A DNA stretch of 64,000 bases from Micropterus salmoides (Eukaryota > Chordata > Actinopteri > Centrarchiformes > Centrarchidae). Of the stretch, positions 24,186 to 36,900 are shown one piece after another. The notes beneath the pieces are model-generated. The model saw only the letters and a program-made list of their open reading frames with translations, had not been told where the DNA came from and ran no database searches. The stretch spans positions 10,514,187-10,578,186 of the forward strand of contig NW_024040707.1 of NCBI RefSeq assembly GCF_014851395.1. The letters are read 5' to 3'. Both the position numbers and the translations under genes were made by a program. Position 1 is the first letter of the stretch. Each line of letters starts with the position of its first letter.

Positions 24186-25960
24186 ATTATGTTGTAGCTA
24201 GGTGAAGGCAGTTCCTATGGGAAAGTAGCTCATTAGAGGATTTCTCATCTGACTATCCTTGATAGGCCTTCATGTCAGGACAGTTGATTCCTACTCCCTT
24301 CCTCCCTAAGAAAGCTGTGTAATACCCTTAAGAGTATAAAGTCACCTGTTTCTTAGAGTCCCTAGGTAAAAGACTTGAACAAGCAAAAAAGGATAGTGTG
24401 GGACATGGGTCAGAAGAGTAAAATAAGCAAAGTTGAGAGATTGTATTTTCCTCACCTATCATACAATACATGCAAAAGAAATGTGGCAAGAAAGAAGAAA
24501 AAAAGAGAGATTAAAAGGGGATGTACTGGAGTAAACTGTTGAGTGAGTGGGGAACAGCTCATAAAATTGTTCCACCAGTTGTAAAATATATGACGGTAAA
24601 AAGATAAAACATCTATGGGACAATTTGAAAAGTGGGTTGAAATGTGTTTCCTACAAAATGTAAGTTTTAGTTCAAAATATTTAGACCAGCTAAAGACATT
24701 GAAGAGAAAGACAAGGAGAGATGCAGAAGAGCATACAGCAGTCACTAATTGGCGGACCGCGGACCATCTCCGGACCCAGCCGCCGTCCTCTCCGGACCTG
24801 GACCTACAGCCGATTTATTATTGAGATTTACCATCTCGTGATGGAGCATTTCTACTCACAGACTCACAGACCAATTGCATGTGTTCCAATCGTCTCATGT
24901 GATGCTGCTCGGCTAATCAAATCTTTGCACTCCGATAAGCATTGCGAATTGAGTCCGCAAGTGAGAAATGCACAGGCAGAGAGGAGACGAAAAAGAGAAA
25001 AGAGATTTCACATGGCTTTTAACCAAGAATGTACAGCTTCTTACATGTACTTTCATCCCACGGGCAATTCAAAACCAGAATATCTCATATATCTCCAATC
25101 CTAGCTGACAGGACAAACTAGAGGTCACGTTTTTCACTGAACAAGAGAAAGTGGTGAAGTGGTATACAAGAGGGAATGAAAGAGAAGAGGAGGTATTAAA
25201 GCTGTTCAATTGTTAAGATGTGTTGAGTGTTCGTTATAAAATTGGTTACACTTTGTATGTTATTTTCTCTGAAATTAAGCACTTTTTTTAAGATGCACAT
25301 CTGAAAAAACTAAAAGCAGCCTTTAGTTTACTTAAATTCTGAATTTATTATTAGAGTAGTTATTATTTATTATCCCTCATGTTTGATGTGAAAACTGACA
25401 GTAAATATTTTTGAAATATTAGACTATTTGATTTGACAGGCAGTTGTTGACTAAAAACACATGTTGATACAACTATATGTTATAGCACTGAGTGATAATG
25501 CAATTTAGTTGTTATGATGTTCCGGACCTTTGCTTCGGGAAATTTTCTCTAACTGGACCTCTTTGAATTTTAATTCAATACCACCAGCATACAGCCTCGT
25601 CCAGAAAGAGGGAAAAAAAGAGAGAGATGAAACCTAACATTTAGGGCAGATTGCTATATCAACTACAATTGAGGAAAAGGAAAGATAACAGAAACAGAAC
25701 ATTTGACTAGATAAAATAACGATAAGAAGGAAACTGTTAAAAAGACATCATAAGAACAAACTAACACATTATATCTTCTTTAACTGAGGTACACATATCA
25801 TGGAATCCATTCCGGCTGATCCATACTGGACTCCACTCCTCCTCCTCTGATATGCTCCAGTCCGAGAACCAGCCCGACTATCCTGAGGTTAAGATAAGAT
25901 AAAACTTATATAACTTAATCCCCTGTAGGGGAAGTTTCGGTTGACATAGCAGTACAAAGG
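24186..25960. other. Intergenic with one unrecognised 127-codon open frame (24721-25104, +)
   Basis: The frame is basic toward its end (QAERRRKREKRFHMAFNQE) and locally GC-rich around 24750-24810, unlike its AT-rich surroundings. It may be an old exon or transposon piece. I recognise no domain. The rest of the interval shows nothing. Confidence 0.35.
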
Positions 25961-25961
25961 T

Positions 25962-26021
25962 ATATAAAAGAACAGATGCAGTATTGTAGAAATATAAAAG
26001 AACAGATGCAGTATTGTAGAA
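25962..26021. repeat. Perfect 30-bp tandem duplication
   Basis: The unit starting atataaaagaacagatgcag occurs at 25962-25991 and again at 25992-26021 without a mismatch, implying a recent slippage event. Confidence 0.9.
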
Positions 26022-26759
26022 GCTTCTGCTGAAACATGACACCGTAGCCATAGAGAGATGATGAACTAATCCAACATTAAAGACCTACAGAAGCACTGTT
26101 CTGGTCCGGTAATTCAACAAACTGCATTGCCCAGTTATGGAAATGCCAATAATAAAAAGAAAATTTGTTATTTGGAACATTGTTGAAGCAATGCAATTGG
26201 AGCAGTTTGGATAGTTTATCAAAGGATGCCACAATGACTGAACAAAGACAGCTGAGGAGCAAACCAGCTCAAACAACACCTCCACTTAGACACCTGCAGG
26301 ACTTCCACAATATCAACAATATACTTGATTCCAGCTTTACAAGAAAGTAGGCTGGAGAACTGAATGGACACAGTACATGGATGCTATCACTGGATAAATG
26401 CTGCCTGTGTGTTGCAGGCCAGTCACAACAACATGTTTGCATGCATGAACAGATCCTGTAGAGCAAGGGTTTTCAAAGTCTGAGACTGTGGGCCTCCCCT
26501 CAGACAAAGCTTGGTAAATGGCTAGTTTTACTTGGTAAGTTTTGCTCAATTCCTGTGCCTATGGGATCATGATTATATTATTTCACCCCATAGACACTCA
26601 ACATTTGAGCCAAAGTAGCGTAACACTGCTGTTTGACATAACGTCTGGCTACACCAAATAGTTTTAAAAAAGGTCTTCCCTAAGGCATTTATTGGTACAG
26701 CAAAGAGCAAAAAGTACTGCTCTGGTGAAAAGAACCATTGAACTAGTTCCTGTAGCATC

Positions 26760-27150
26760 TTTTTATTTATTGTTATTTATTTAACCTTTATTTAAGTTCC
26801 TTGAGATTGAAATCTCTTTTCCTAGGGAGACCTGGCTAGGACGGCACACCTGTTACAATTTAAATAGAAATAAAACATTGTCAAAACAAACAAACAAGTA
26901 TCACACATAAAGGAAAGGGACTAAGCCAGGTCACATGTGGCAGTTACATTTCTCAGTAACATGGCATTGTAACATAGCTTTAAATTTATTAAATGGGACT
27001 AGATCATTTAGATGTAGCAAGTTTTGCAAGTCATTCCAACAGCAGGGAGCAAAGTAAGAGAATGCTTTTTTCCCCAGCTTAGTAAAACCCCTTAGAACCT
27101 CGTAAGCAAGCCATGTGAAACGGAGCTCAGGCTCAGGAGCTAAGCTATAT
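26760..27150 (-). repeat. LINE 3'-end fragment
   Basis: Text including tttaacctttatttaa, ccttgagattgaaatctctt and gacctggctagg matches the 3' end of the LINE at 30918-33300, in the same (minus) orientation. 3'-end fragment only. Confidence 0.6.
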
Positions 27151-27567
27151 GCTACTCTGCGTAAGCAGAGGTAGCTTCTACACCCCCGGTGCTGTATGGT
27201 GGAGGTTGGAACCTGTGGCCATGTTATTACCAGTTTATAATCATTACCAGCTTACAGTCAAGACACCAGAAAATATTAAAATAACTCACATATCTGTTAT
27301 TGACATTATACTTATACATTAGACATTATATTTTAAATGCTTTTTAATATATAAATGGTAACATTATTTTGCAGATTATTGTCTGGAATAGGACACTTGC
27401 GAGAGAAAGGTACTTTTTATATTTGTCTCAAGATTTTATTGATCGGTTCTAGTAGAGGATATGAATCTCCTGGTGTGTGTTAGCAAATAAAAATAGGCCA
27501 ACTATATTAAAAATGTAAATAAATAAATAATCATAATCTCTCACTCTCTCTCTCTCCCCCTTTCCAC

Positions 27568-28135
27568 AGGTCGCTGTCCCTTCAGACAGTACATGCCCAG
27601 CAAGCCGGCCAAGTATGGTATCAAGTCCTGGGTTGCCTAATCCAGCTACGCCTGGAAGATGCAAGTCTACACCGGGAAGCCACTCCCTGCGGCGGCAGGA
27701 TGACCCGCTCCCACCTCCGAAAGGAACCATGCAGGGCGTGTGGGTTGTGCTTGACCTGACAAACCTGACTGGCTTCAACAACCTAGACAAGGTAATCGCC
27801 ACGTACAGCTGCAGGAGGATGACCACCCGCTGGCCCCTGGTCGTATTCCACAACATCCTCGACATGTCCGCGTACAACGCCTTCATGGAATGGGGAGAGA
27901 TCAACCCCAGGTGGCTGCTTTGCAAGCGCAACAAGTGGCGGGTATTCCTCGAGCAAGGCGCTCGTCAACCCGCTCGTCAAGAGAAGGCGGTGTCTCCCTT
28001 GAGCCGAAGCCTCCGGGGTGCTGGTCAGATCCCTCCCCTACTGTCCCACCTGTGCTGACGAGGCGGATTGTGGGACACTTTGACACGGAGGAGGATGCGG
28101 CGTGTCTACACAAAGACGGGGCAGCAGGAGAGTTA
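27568..28135 (+). pseudogene. piggyBac transposase remnant
   Basis: Reads GRCPFRQYMPSKPAKYGIKS then WVA and a stop, SSYAWKMQVYTGKP in the next block, then after a frame shift WVVLDLT and WPLVVFHNILDMSAYNAFM and NPRWLLCKRNKWRVFLEQ. These are successive blocks of the piggyBac (PGBD-like) DDE transposase catalytic domain and C-terminus. At least two stops and two frameshifts; no terminal repeats seen. GC content is much higher than the flanks. Confidence 0.85.
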
Positions 28136-28890
28136 ATTCATTTTGGATTTTGAGGTGCTTCTCTGCCTTCACCATCTTGCAAAGATGTTCTAAACTGTTC
28201 AAATAAGTTAGTAGAAACTGGGTTTTTGGATGCTCTATTGATGAAAAGAAAAAGCTGTAGCTATGTAGCTGTACCCAGCTAAGTTACAAGGACCATTTCA
28301 CAGGCCAGACGTTGTTTCACTGTTTTACTATTAAGAATGTGATGAAAGTTATACATCACAACATGTGCTTTATTTTACGCTAAAGGTAAAATGGTAACAA
28401 CTTAAGTTTAAACAAAACTAATGTATGTATTAAAGTCAGTAAGATGGTGAAAATGTTGATCACTTTTTATTAAATTAGAGCTACATTTATATTGTTGTAT
28501 TGTTGTATAAATAATATAAACAAGTAATTTCTGTGTTGCTTTTATTTTTAGTTGTACTAAACACAACACCATGTACTTACACCTGGATTTACTTGCTATA
28601 AGCTCCTCCAGAAGCCTCCTAGCTCCTCATCTCCTCAATGTGCATTTAAGGAATTAGTAGATCCTCCATGATTGCGGGGTGGCAGAGGATGCATAAGTTA
28701 GCATAATGAAAAGCACACCATGTATGAGAATGTTTGTATTACTTGACCATAAGATACAAAGAGTGAATTATTTGGTCATTATTTGGTAACAAATAAACTT
28801 GTTTTTAGTCTAGCTGCACTAATTTTGAGATATCTGTGGGTTCTTTGAAACTAGATATTGTCTTAAAAAACTTGGCTATAATGTTCTGTC
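28136..28890. other. AT-rich interval, no gene recognised
   Basis: No open frame with a motif on either strand; low-complexity AT-rich DNA. Confidence 0.4.
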
Positions 28891-29350
28891 GCTGTTTTAA
28901 GTCATAATTTCCCCCATTTGATTGTTTTTATGAGCTCAATTTTTGCAGTGAAGGGATTTCCCATCTCCCACAGAAAACACAACTTGTTTGTAGTCCAGCC
29001 TTCTCCTTTTGTTCTCTGTGACGTCACAGGGGAACACGCGTCATAATGCTCGCCTAGCGCCTGGTCTGATAAGCCCTCAAAAACACCAGTGGAAAAACAC
29101 ACTGAGCTGCAGCACTCAGTGACAAGACGTCCATTTGCTGCCTCTCCTCTCCCTTCCAAACATTAGCTACCCTCCAGGAACTGCGCATGTGCTAAGATGC
29201 ATCACTCCATGGCGTTCAACACATAGGGTGAAAAGAGGAGCTGCAGCAAAAATATGGTGTTTTTTGAAAATTAAACCATGTAAACCTGTTCTGGTACAAC
29301 CCCTAAATAAGATTTTGAACCTGAAAATGAGCATAATATGAACTCTTTAA
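28890..29350. repeat. Dispersed non-autonomous DNA-element-like repeat
   Basis: Contains gtgttttttgaaaattaaac, ctgttctggtacaac and gaacctgaaaatgagcataa, a block common in fish non-autonomous DNA elements. Non-coding. The interval 29350-30280 shows no gene. Confidence 0.5.
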
Positions 29351-30294
29351 TTTGCTGTTTAGGGCTCCCTGGTCAAGTTAGCAATAATAAATAAGTAACA
29401 TCTGGTTATACTTTAAAAATAAAAGTACTTGTTAATGTTGTGAACGCAATTTTGAAACCCCAACCACCTCCTTGCTCAGACTATTCTGTTAAATATGCAA
29501 AACCTACCTTTAGTGTTTAAAGGTGATGCTCCTGGGCTTCCCCAAGTGCATTGAACGATGATGCTATAGGAAACCCCAGTGTGTTACAAACTGACCCAAC
29601 GGTCTTGATCAGATGTCAAGGTTAGGAAATAGCATGTTCCATTTTAGGGGTGTCTGAAATCATATTCAAGATTCTTGAATATAAGGCATGAATATAGGAA
29701 ATATATTGTAATACAATTATAGGTAATTCAAACTATGCGCGAATTTGCGCATTCATGTCAATAATGGTGTGTTCTGGCAACACAGCGTTAATTAGATTAG
29801 TAAGTGTAATATTATTACAGTTTTGGAAATACTAATCCCTTACACTACTAGTTACAGGAAAAAGTAATAATAATTATTTACTGAGTAATGTGTTACTGCC
29901 CAATACTGCTCATGTGAGCCTTGGATAAGTTATGAAAGGGTTTGAAATTTCGGTAAAGATGTTTATTTACAACAAGCAAATAGGCTAAAAAAGGAAACAT
30001 TGTCACAGTATAATGAAACAGTAAGTATGGCTAAGATCTCAAAATACATAGTAATGGATTAGGTTAGGCATGAGGTTTTGCTCGTGATGTCTTATATTTC
30101 ACACATACATTCAATTCCTTTCCATGAGTGCAGTTTGAGCAGCTTGTTTGCACAATATGTTGTACTTTTTGACACCTGATAAACAAAAACCAAATATTTT
30201 TTTTCAAACTGGTGTTTTATTCATTGATTATTAACATATTAATTTAGTAATATAGATTTGTAAGGGAACACTTAATCATCATTGTATAACATCA

Positions 30295-30424
30295 CCATCC
30301 ATGCATCCATCCATCATCAATCGCTTATCCTGCATACAGGGTTGCGGGGGGCCGGAGCCAATCCCAGCTTACATCGTTTAAAAGGCGGGGTACACCCTGG
30401 ACAGGTCGCCAGTCCATCGCAGTA
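30295..30424 (-). mobile_element. Short LINE/SINE 3'-tail insertion with target duplication
   Basis: Reverse-strand text reads gcgatggactggcgacctgt ... aagcgattgatgatgg, ending in a CATC-type tail. Flanked by an 11-bp direct duplication gtataacatca (30284-30294 and 30425-30435). Related to the insertion at 57106-57212. Confidence 0.75.
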
Positions 30425-30565
30425 GTATAACATCAAATCAATTAAATTTCAGGGATATCAATCTGTTAGGAAGCGTAAGTGATTTTGAATCAATGTTGCC
30501 TATTTTGGTGCAAATGAAATTGACAACAGATACACTGGAGAAACAACAGCAAAACAACAGGACAA

Positions 30566-30917
30566 TGGGGGAACTTGTTATGGTAGGTGGAGTGGTTGTG
30601 GTAAGAGAAGTTGTTGTGGTAGGTGGAGTTGTGGTCTGGGAAGTTGTAGATGTTGAAAGGGGAGCTGTTATAGGGAGAGATGAGAGATGTTGTGGTAAGT
30701 GAAGTTGTTGTGGTAGGTGGAGTTGTTGTAGGGAGAGTTGTTGTGGTAGGTGGAATACTTGTGGTTGTGGTAGGGGGGATGTTGTAGTTGTAGGGAGAGT
30801 TGTGGTTGTTGTAGGGGGAGTTGTTGTATGAGGTCTTAGGGTTGTCGTAGTAGTGGGAATTGTTGTGGTTGTTGTTAGGGGAGTAGTGGTAGTGCTAGGT
30901 ATTGTTGTGGTTGGAGC
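30566..30917 (-). pseudogene. Detached Thr/Pro-coding island of the mucin array
   Basis: Minus-strand translation gives the same TTTTPLTTTT/TTTPPTT-type text as the giant exon, with a few frame slips. It lies about 3 kb beyond the array end, with a LINE in between. Toward lower coordinates it runs into ACTCCACCTACCATAACAAG and then a pyrimidine-rich stretch ending CTCCAG (30533-30528), which could be an old splice acceptor. I read it as the former downstream end of the array. Confidence 0.7.
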
Positions 30918-33300
30918 TAAATTAATTAATTAATTCAAACCTTTATTTAACCAGGATAAAAAAACTCCTTGAGATTAAAAATCTCTTTTACGAGAGTGTC
31001 CTGGCAAGTGGCAGCAGCACGGTTACAAATAGATACAGAGACACTTACAGGTAAATACATAGACACACTTTCACTCATCATATTCAAACAACGTCATCAT
31101 AAAAAAACCTGGGTCCTAAATCAATTTAAAAACAGTGACAGACAGACTGTCCTTTTAAAAACCTTTAAAAGAATAAAGTGAGACCAACTCCTTCAACTGT
31201 AGTTGATTCCATGCAGATGGTGCTGCATAATTAAAAGCCTTTTTGCCAAAGTCAGTGCGGGCTTTAGGGACAGTCAATAAAAACTGATCCGGTCCCTGCA
31301 GGCCTCGGGAGGATGTAAGTGTTCAAATAAGGAGGAAGAAGTCCTAATACTGCCTTATAAATAAAAATATGCCAGTGCATCCAACGCTGAATTAAGAAGG
31401 AGAACCACCCGACCAGAGAATACAGCAAACAGTGATGAGTGAGAGATTTTAAGTTTGTGATGAATCTCAAGGCTCCATGAAACACAGTCTCCAAAGCATG
31501 AAGACACTGGGAGGTTGAATACATGTATAAAATATCACCATAGTCCAAGACAGACAAGAATTTTTTTTGCTTCAAAAGATAAACAGGACTTGATTCTAAA
31601 AAAAAAAAAAAAAACCTAACTTCAATTTCAGTTTTTTAACCAAATCTTGGACATGCAATGTAAAAGACAGTGATTGGTCAATGGTAATGCCCAAGTATTT
31701 GTAATGTGACACTTATTTGATTTCTATACCAGAAAGAATACAAATGGTTGGGACATTGTTTTTAGTTGATTTTAAAGTAGTCAGATTATGTTGTGATTGC
31801 TTGACCTAATGTGGACTCAGAACAATAGAGAACAGTGTCATCAGCATAGTAATGATAGTTTGTATTTTTTATGTTATTGCAGAGGTTGTTTGTATAAGTG
31901 ATAAAAAGAAGAAGCCCAAGGATTGAGCCGTGAGGCACCCCTTTTGAAATATTCAGGGAGGGGGCCGTCTACTTGCACACATTGTGTTCTCCCTGATGGG
32001 TAACTGCTCAACCATCCCACTGCTTGTTCTGATAGTCAAATGGAGGTGAGTCTTTGAAGAAGTATTTTATGGTCCACTGTGGCAAAAGCTTTTGACAAAT
32101 CAATAAACATAGCTGCATAGCGCTGTATATTGTCTAAGATTTTGACCAGGCCATTAACAACTTTTGAAACAGCTGTTATTGTACTATGTTGTTTCCTGAA
32201 ATTGGATTGAGATTCATTCAGAATATTGTTATTAATTAGTCTTTTAATTGCATGCTGATGAGTGATTCCATTAATTTAGCTAATACTGACAATTTAGAAA
32301 TAGGCCTATAGTTATTTATGTTTGCAGGATCACCACCTTTGTGAAGGGGGAGAACATTGGCAGATTTCCAGATGACTGGTACTTGATTCATGGCTAAAGA
32401 AAAGTTAATTAAATATGTAACTGGATCAGCTATCAAATCTGCAGCTATTTTTAGAAAATATGATTCCAATTTGTCTGAACCGGATGATTTGTTTGGATCT
32501 ACATCTTTCAAGACCTTCCTTACTTCTGGTACGGTTAGTGTCTTGAAATGAAATGGTTGAGCTGACAATGACTGATCAATAGGACATACAGTGGGAGAGC
32601 TGGAAATTGGATTATGTAGTGTTTCATAAAGGGAGCTAGCAGCAATGAAGTGATTATTAAAACTATTGAGAATTTTGTCAATGATTTTTTTGTCATCAAC
32701 AACAATACAAGATGGTACTTCTGTATCTGTTTTTGCTTCAGTTAATAATTTGATTGTTTTCCAGAACTTGAGAAAAAAAAAATGTCTTAAATTTTTGGAT
32801 GTTTCAGAAAGGAAATAGGCAGATTTGGCATTACGGATTTTTACAGTGCTTAAATTACGTAAACGCCGAAATTTCAACCAGTCAGACTCGAGCTTTGATC
32901 TTCTAGCTTAAGCTCAGGCTTGATTTCGCTCAAAAAAAACTCCCTCAGAGAAGAAAGAGTGCTACTGTCAGCTGAGGGGGGTCTATAACAACCAACTGTG
33001 ATGTGAAGACAATTCAAATTGTCTGCTTATTGACTTTGAGACAATTAAATTCACAAGAAATTAATTTTTCACATATATTGCAACACCTCCACCCTTTTTA
33101 GGTCAGTCTGTTCTGCATAAGTTGTACCCACCTACAGTCACATCCTTATCAGAAATAGATTTGCTGAGCCAAGTTTCACTTAAACCAAAAACATCCGCAT
33201 TGGTTCAAAGTGCCCAGATACGAACCATATCTATTTTTCCAACCAGACTACGAACATTCAAATGACAAAAACCCAGACATATTTGACAGATTTGGGTGGA
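30918..33300 (-). mobile_element. L2/CR1-like LINE inserted beside the mucin array
   Basis: Minus strand. Endonuclease-side text lies near 33300-32900. The RT part (32877-32236) has VPEVRKVLKDVDPNKSSGSD and NNYRPISKLSVLAKLMES. A further RT C-terminal block (31575-31264) has LDYGDILYM and ALRFITNLKS. The 3' end has ccttgagattaaaaatctct and an aatt-repeat tail at about 30918-30935. Frames are interrupted. It abuts the Thr/Pro island at 30917. Confidence 0.8.
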
Positions 33301-33998
33301 CATTCCCAGAAATTAATAGCAGCAATATTATATTATATATATAATAATATTATATTAAGTTGCACTTCTGATGTGCCAGAGGTGAAGAGCAAAGGCTGGG
33401 GTTGAATGACCACAGCCAGCTGATGGCTTGTTTCGCTCCTCCCCCGGAGTAAACATCCGGAAATGAGAGCAACATGTTTCCATGGCAATGACGGGAGATT
33501 CCACTAGAGGCACACAGCGCTATCAAGTACAGCACAGCAACTTTACTTCATTTTAATCCAAGGATTTTAATCAATGTCCATTAAAAACTAAGGATCCTCT
33601 TTTTCGAGTAGATTGACTGCACCACCAGCTCCGCCCCCTCCGCAGCATTCTGTGAAGCTGAATAAAATAATTACCGCGGATAAACAATGCGTTCCAAAGT
33701 TGCATCCAACCCAGAGAAGGTGAAACCACAATGCTTATTTCAGGATGGTACTATCCCTGGACCAACCAAGACCACAACTGGAGTCAGATTTCCATTCTTC
33801 CACCGCAAAGCTGTCCGTCTTCACAGTAGTACAAAGATAGATGTAAGTTTATATCAAAGTTGTTTGGCTCTGCGCCAATCCAGGAAAGGGATCACATAAT
33901 GCAGATAAAGTGAGTAGAAAAGTAAATCCAGGTATGCACACAGCAACGGCATTCAAAATAATATTTATTAAATGCACTGCATGCTTGCATTTTTTTGG
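33300..33998. other. Interval between LINE and array, no gene recognised
   Basis: A 70-codon plus-strand frame (33687-33896) beginning MRSKVASNPEKV has no recognised domain. AT-palindromic text at about 33326-33357 may be the LINE boundary. Confidence 0.4.
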
Positions 33999-36900
33999 AA
34001 TTGTGGTAGGAGGAGGTATAGCAGTTGGAGTTGTAGGGGGGATTGTGGTGGTAGGGGGAATTGTGGTAGGAGGAGGTGTAGCAGCTGGAGTTGTAGGGGG
34101 AGTTGTGGTGGTAGGTGGAGGGGACTTTTTTTAGGGTGAGTTGTAGTTCTAGGGGAATTCTGGTTCTGGTAGGTGGATTTCTTGTTTATGGGGAATACTT
34201 GCTGTAGGCAGACTTCTTGTATGGGGAGTTCTTGTATGGGGAGTTCTTCTAGGTTCAGTTGTTTTAGTATTTGGAGTTGTTGTAGGTAGAGTTGTGGTGT
34301 GTGGAGCTGTTGTAGTTGTAGGTGTTGTCGGTGGAGTTGTAGTTGTAGGAGGAGTTGTTGTAGGGAGAATTGTTGTTGTAGGGGGAGTTGTTGTGGTAGG
34401 GAGACTTGTTGTGGTAGGTGGAGTTGTTGTAGGGGTAGTCGTTGTGGTTGGGTGAGTTGTTGAAGGGAAAGTTGTTGTTGTAGGGGGAGTTGTTGTGGTG
34501 GGTGGATTGGTTGTTGAAGGTGGAGTGGTTGTTGAAGGGGGAGTTGTTGGAGGGAGATTTGTTGTTGTAGAGGGAGTTGTAGTTGTAAGGGGAGTTGATG
34601 TAGGTAGAGTTATTGTTGTAGAGGGAGTTGTTGTAGGCAGAGTTGTCGTAGGGGGAGTTCTCGTAGGTGAAGTTATTTCAGGGAGAGTTGTTGTGGTAGG
34701 TGGAGTTGTTGGAGGAAGAGTTGTGGTAGGGGAAGTTTTTGTAGGGAGAGGTGTTGTGGTAGGTGGAGTTGTTGTAGGGGGAGTTGTTGTAAGTGAAGTT
34801 ATTTCAGGGAGAGTTGTTGATGAAGGGGGAATTGTGGTAGGGAGAGTTGTTGTAGGTAGATTTGTTGTAGGCAGAGTTGTTGCAGAGGGAGTTGTCGTAG
34901 GTGAAGTTATTTTAGGGAGAGTTGTTGTGGTAGGTGGAGTTGTTGGAGGAAGAGTTGTGGTAAGGGAAGTTGTTGTAGGGAGATTTGTTGTTGTAGAGGG
35001 AGTTGTAGGGAGATTTGTTGTTGTAGGGTGAGGTTTTGGGGTAGGTGGAGTTGTTGGAGGAAGAGTTGTTGAAGGGGGAGTTGTTGGAGGGAGATTTGTT
35101 GTTGTAGAGGGAGTTGTAGGGAGAGGTGTTGTGGTAGGTGGAGTTGTTGTAGGGGGAGTTGTTGTAGGTGAAGTTATTTCAGGGAGAGTTGTTGATGAAG
35201 GGGGAGTTGTGGTAGGGAGAGTTGTTGAAGGGGGAGTTGTTGGAGAGAGATTTGTTGTTGTAGAGGGAGTTGTAGTAGTAAGGGGGGTTGATGTAGGTAG
35301 AGTTATTGTTATAGAGGGAGTTGTTGTAGGCAGAGTTGTCGTAGGTGAAGTTATTTCAGGTAGAGTTGTTGTGGTAGGTGGAGTTGTTGTAGGGAGATTT
35401 GTTGTTGTAGAGGGAGTTGTAGGGAGATTTGTTGTAGGGAGAGGTGTTGTGGTAGGTGGAGTTGTTGTAGGGGGAGTTGTTGTAGGTGAAGTTATTTCAG
35501 GGAGAGTTGTTGATGAAGGGGGAATTGTGGTAGGGAGAGTTGTTGTAGAGAGAGGTGTCGTAGGTGAAGTTATTTCAGGGAGAGTTGTTGATGAAGGGGG
35601 AGTTGTGGTAGGGAGAGTTGTTGTTGTAGGGGGAGTTGTTGTGGTGGGTGGATTGGTTGTTGAAGGTGGAGTGGTTGTTGAAGGTGGAGTTGTTGGAGGG
35701 AGATTTGTTGTTGTAGAGGGAGTTGTAGTTGTAAGGGGAGTTGATGTAGGTAGAGTTATTGTTGTAGAGGGACTTGTTGTAGGCAGAGTTGTCGTAGGTG
35801 AAGTTATTTCAGGGAGAGTTGATGTGATAGGTGGAGTTGTTGTAGAGGGAGCTGTTGTAGGAAGAGTTGTTGTAGGTGAAGTTATTTCAGGGAGAGTTTT
35901 TGTGGTAGGTGGAGTTGTTGGAGGAAGGCTTGTGGTAGGGGAAGTTGTGTCAGGTGGATTTGTGGCTGCAGGGGCAGATGCTGTTTTAGGGAGAAATTTC
36001 ATAGAGGGACTTGTAGAGGGAATTTTTGTAGGTGCATCTGTTGTAGTTATTGTAGGGAGAGTTGTTGTGGTAGGTGGAGTTGTTGGAGGAAGAGTTGTGG
36101 TAGGGGAAGTTGTTGTAGGGAGATTTGTTGTTGTAGAGGGAGTTGTAGGGAGATTTGTTGTTGGTGGGAGAGTTGTTGTGGCAGGTGGATTTGTTGTAGG
36201 GGGAGTTTTTGTAGGTGAAGTTATTTCAGGGAGGGTTGTTGATGAAGGGGGAGTTGTGGTAGGGAGAGTTATTGTTGTAGGGGGAGTTGTAGGGAGAGTT
36301 GTTGTTGTAGGGGGAGTTGTAGTTGTAAGGGGAGTTGATGTAGGTAGAGTTATTGTTGTAGAGGGAGTTGTTGTAGGCAGCGTTGTCGTAGGGGGAGATG
36401 TCGTAGGTGAAGTTATTTCAAGGAGAGTTGTTGATGATGGGGGAGTTGTTGTAGGGGGAGTTGTTGTGGTGGGTGGATTGGTTGTTGAAGGTGGAGTTGT
36501 TGGAGGGAGATTTGTTGTTGTAGAGGGAGTTGTAGTTGTAAGGGGAGTTGATGTAGGTAGAGTTATTGTTGTAGAGGGACTTGTTGTAGGCAGAGTTGTC
36601 GTAGGTGAAGTTATTTCAGGGAGAGTTGATGTGATAGGTGGAGTTGTCGTAGGGGGGGTTGTCGTAGGTGAAGTTATTTTAGGGAGAGTTGTTGTGGTAG
36701 GTGGAGTTGTTGGAGAAAGGCTTGTGGTAGGGGAAGTTGTGTCAGGTGGATTTGTGGCTGTAGGGGCAGATGCTGTTTTAGGGAGAGATTTTGTAGAGGG
36801 ATTTGTAGAGGGAATTTCTGTAGGTGCATCTGTTTTAGTTATTGTAGGGAGAGTTGTTGTGGTAGGGGGAACTGTTGTTGTAGAGGGAGTTGTTGTAGGC

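Noticed and set aside
30440..30530. Possible terminal CBM14 exon after the Thr/Pro island (minus strand, reading NFICTKIGN)
   Set aside because: A plausible acceptor precedes it, but only one Cys is present and the six-Cys spacing of CBM14 is absent.
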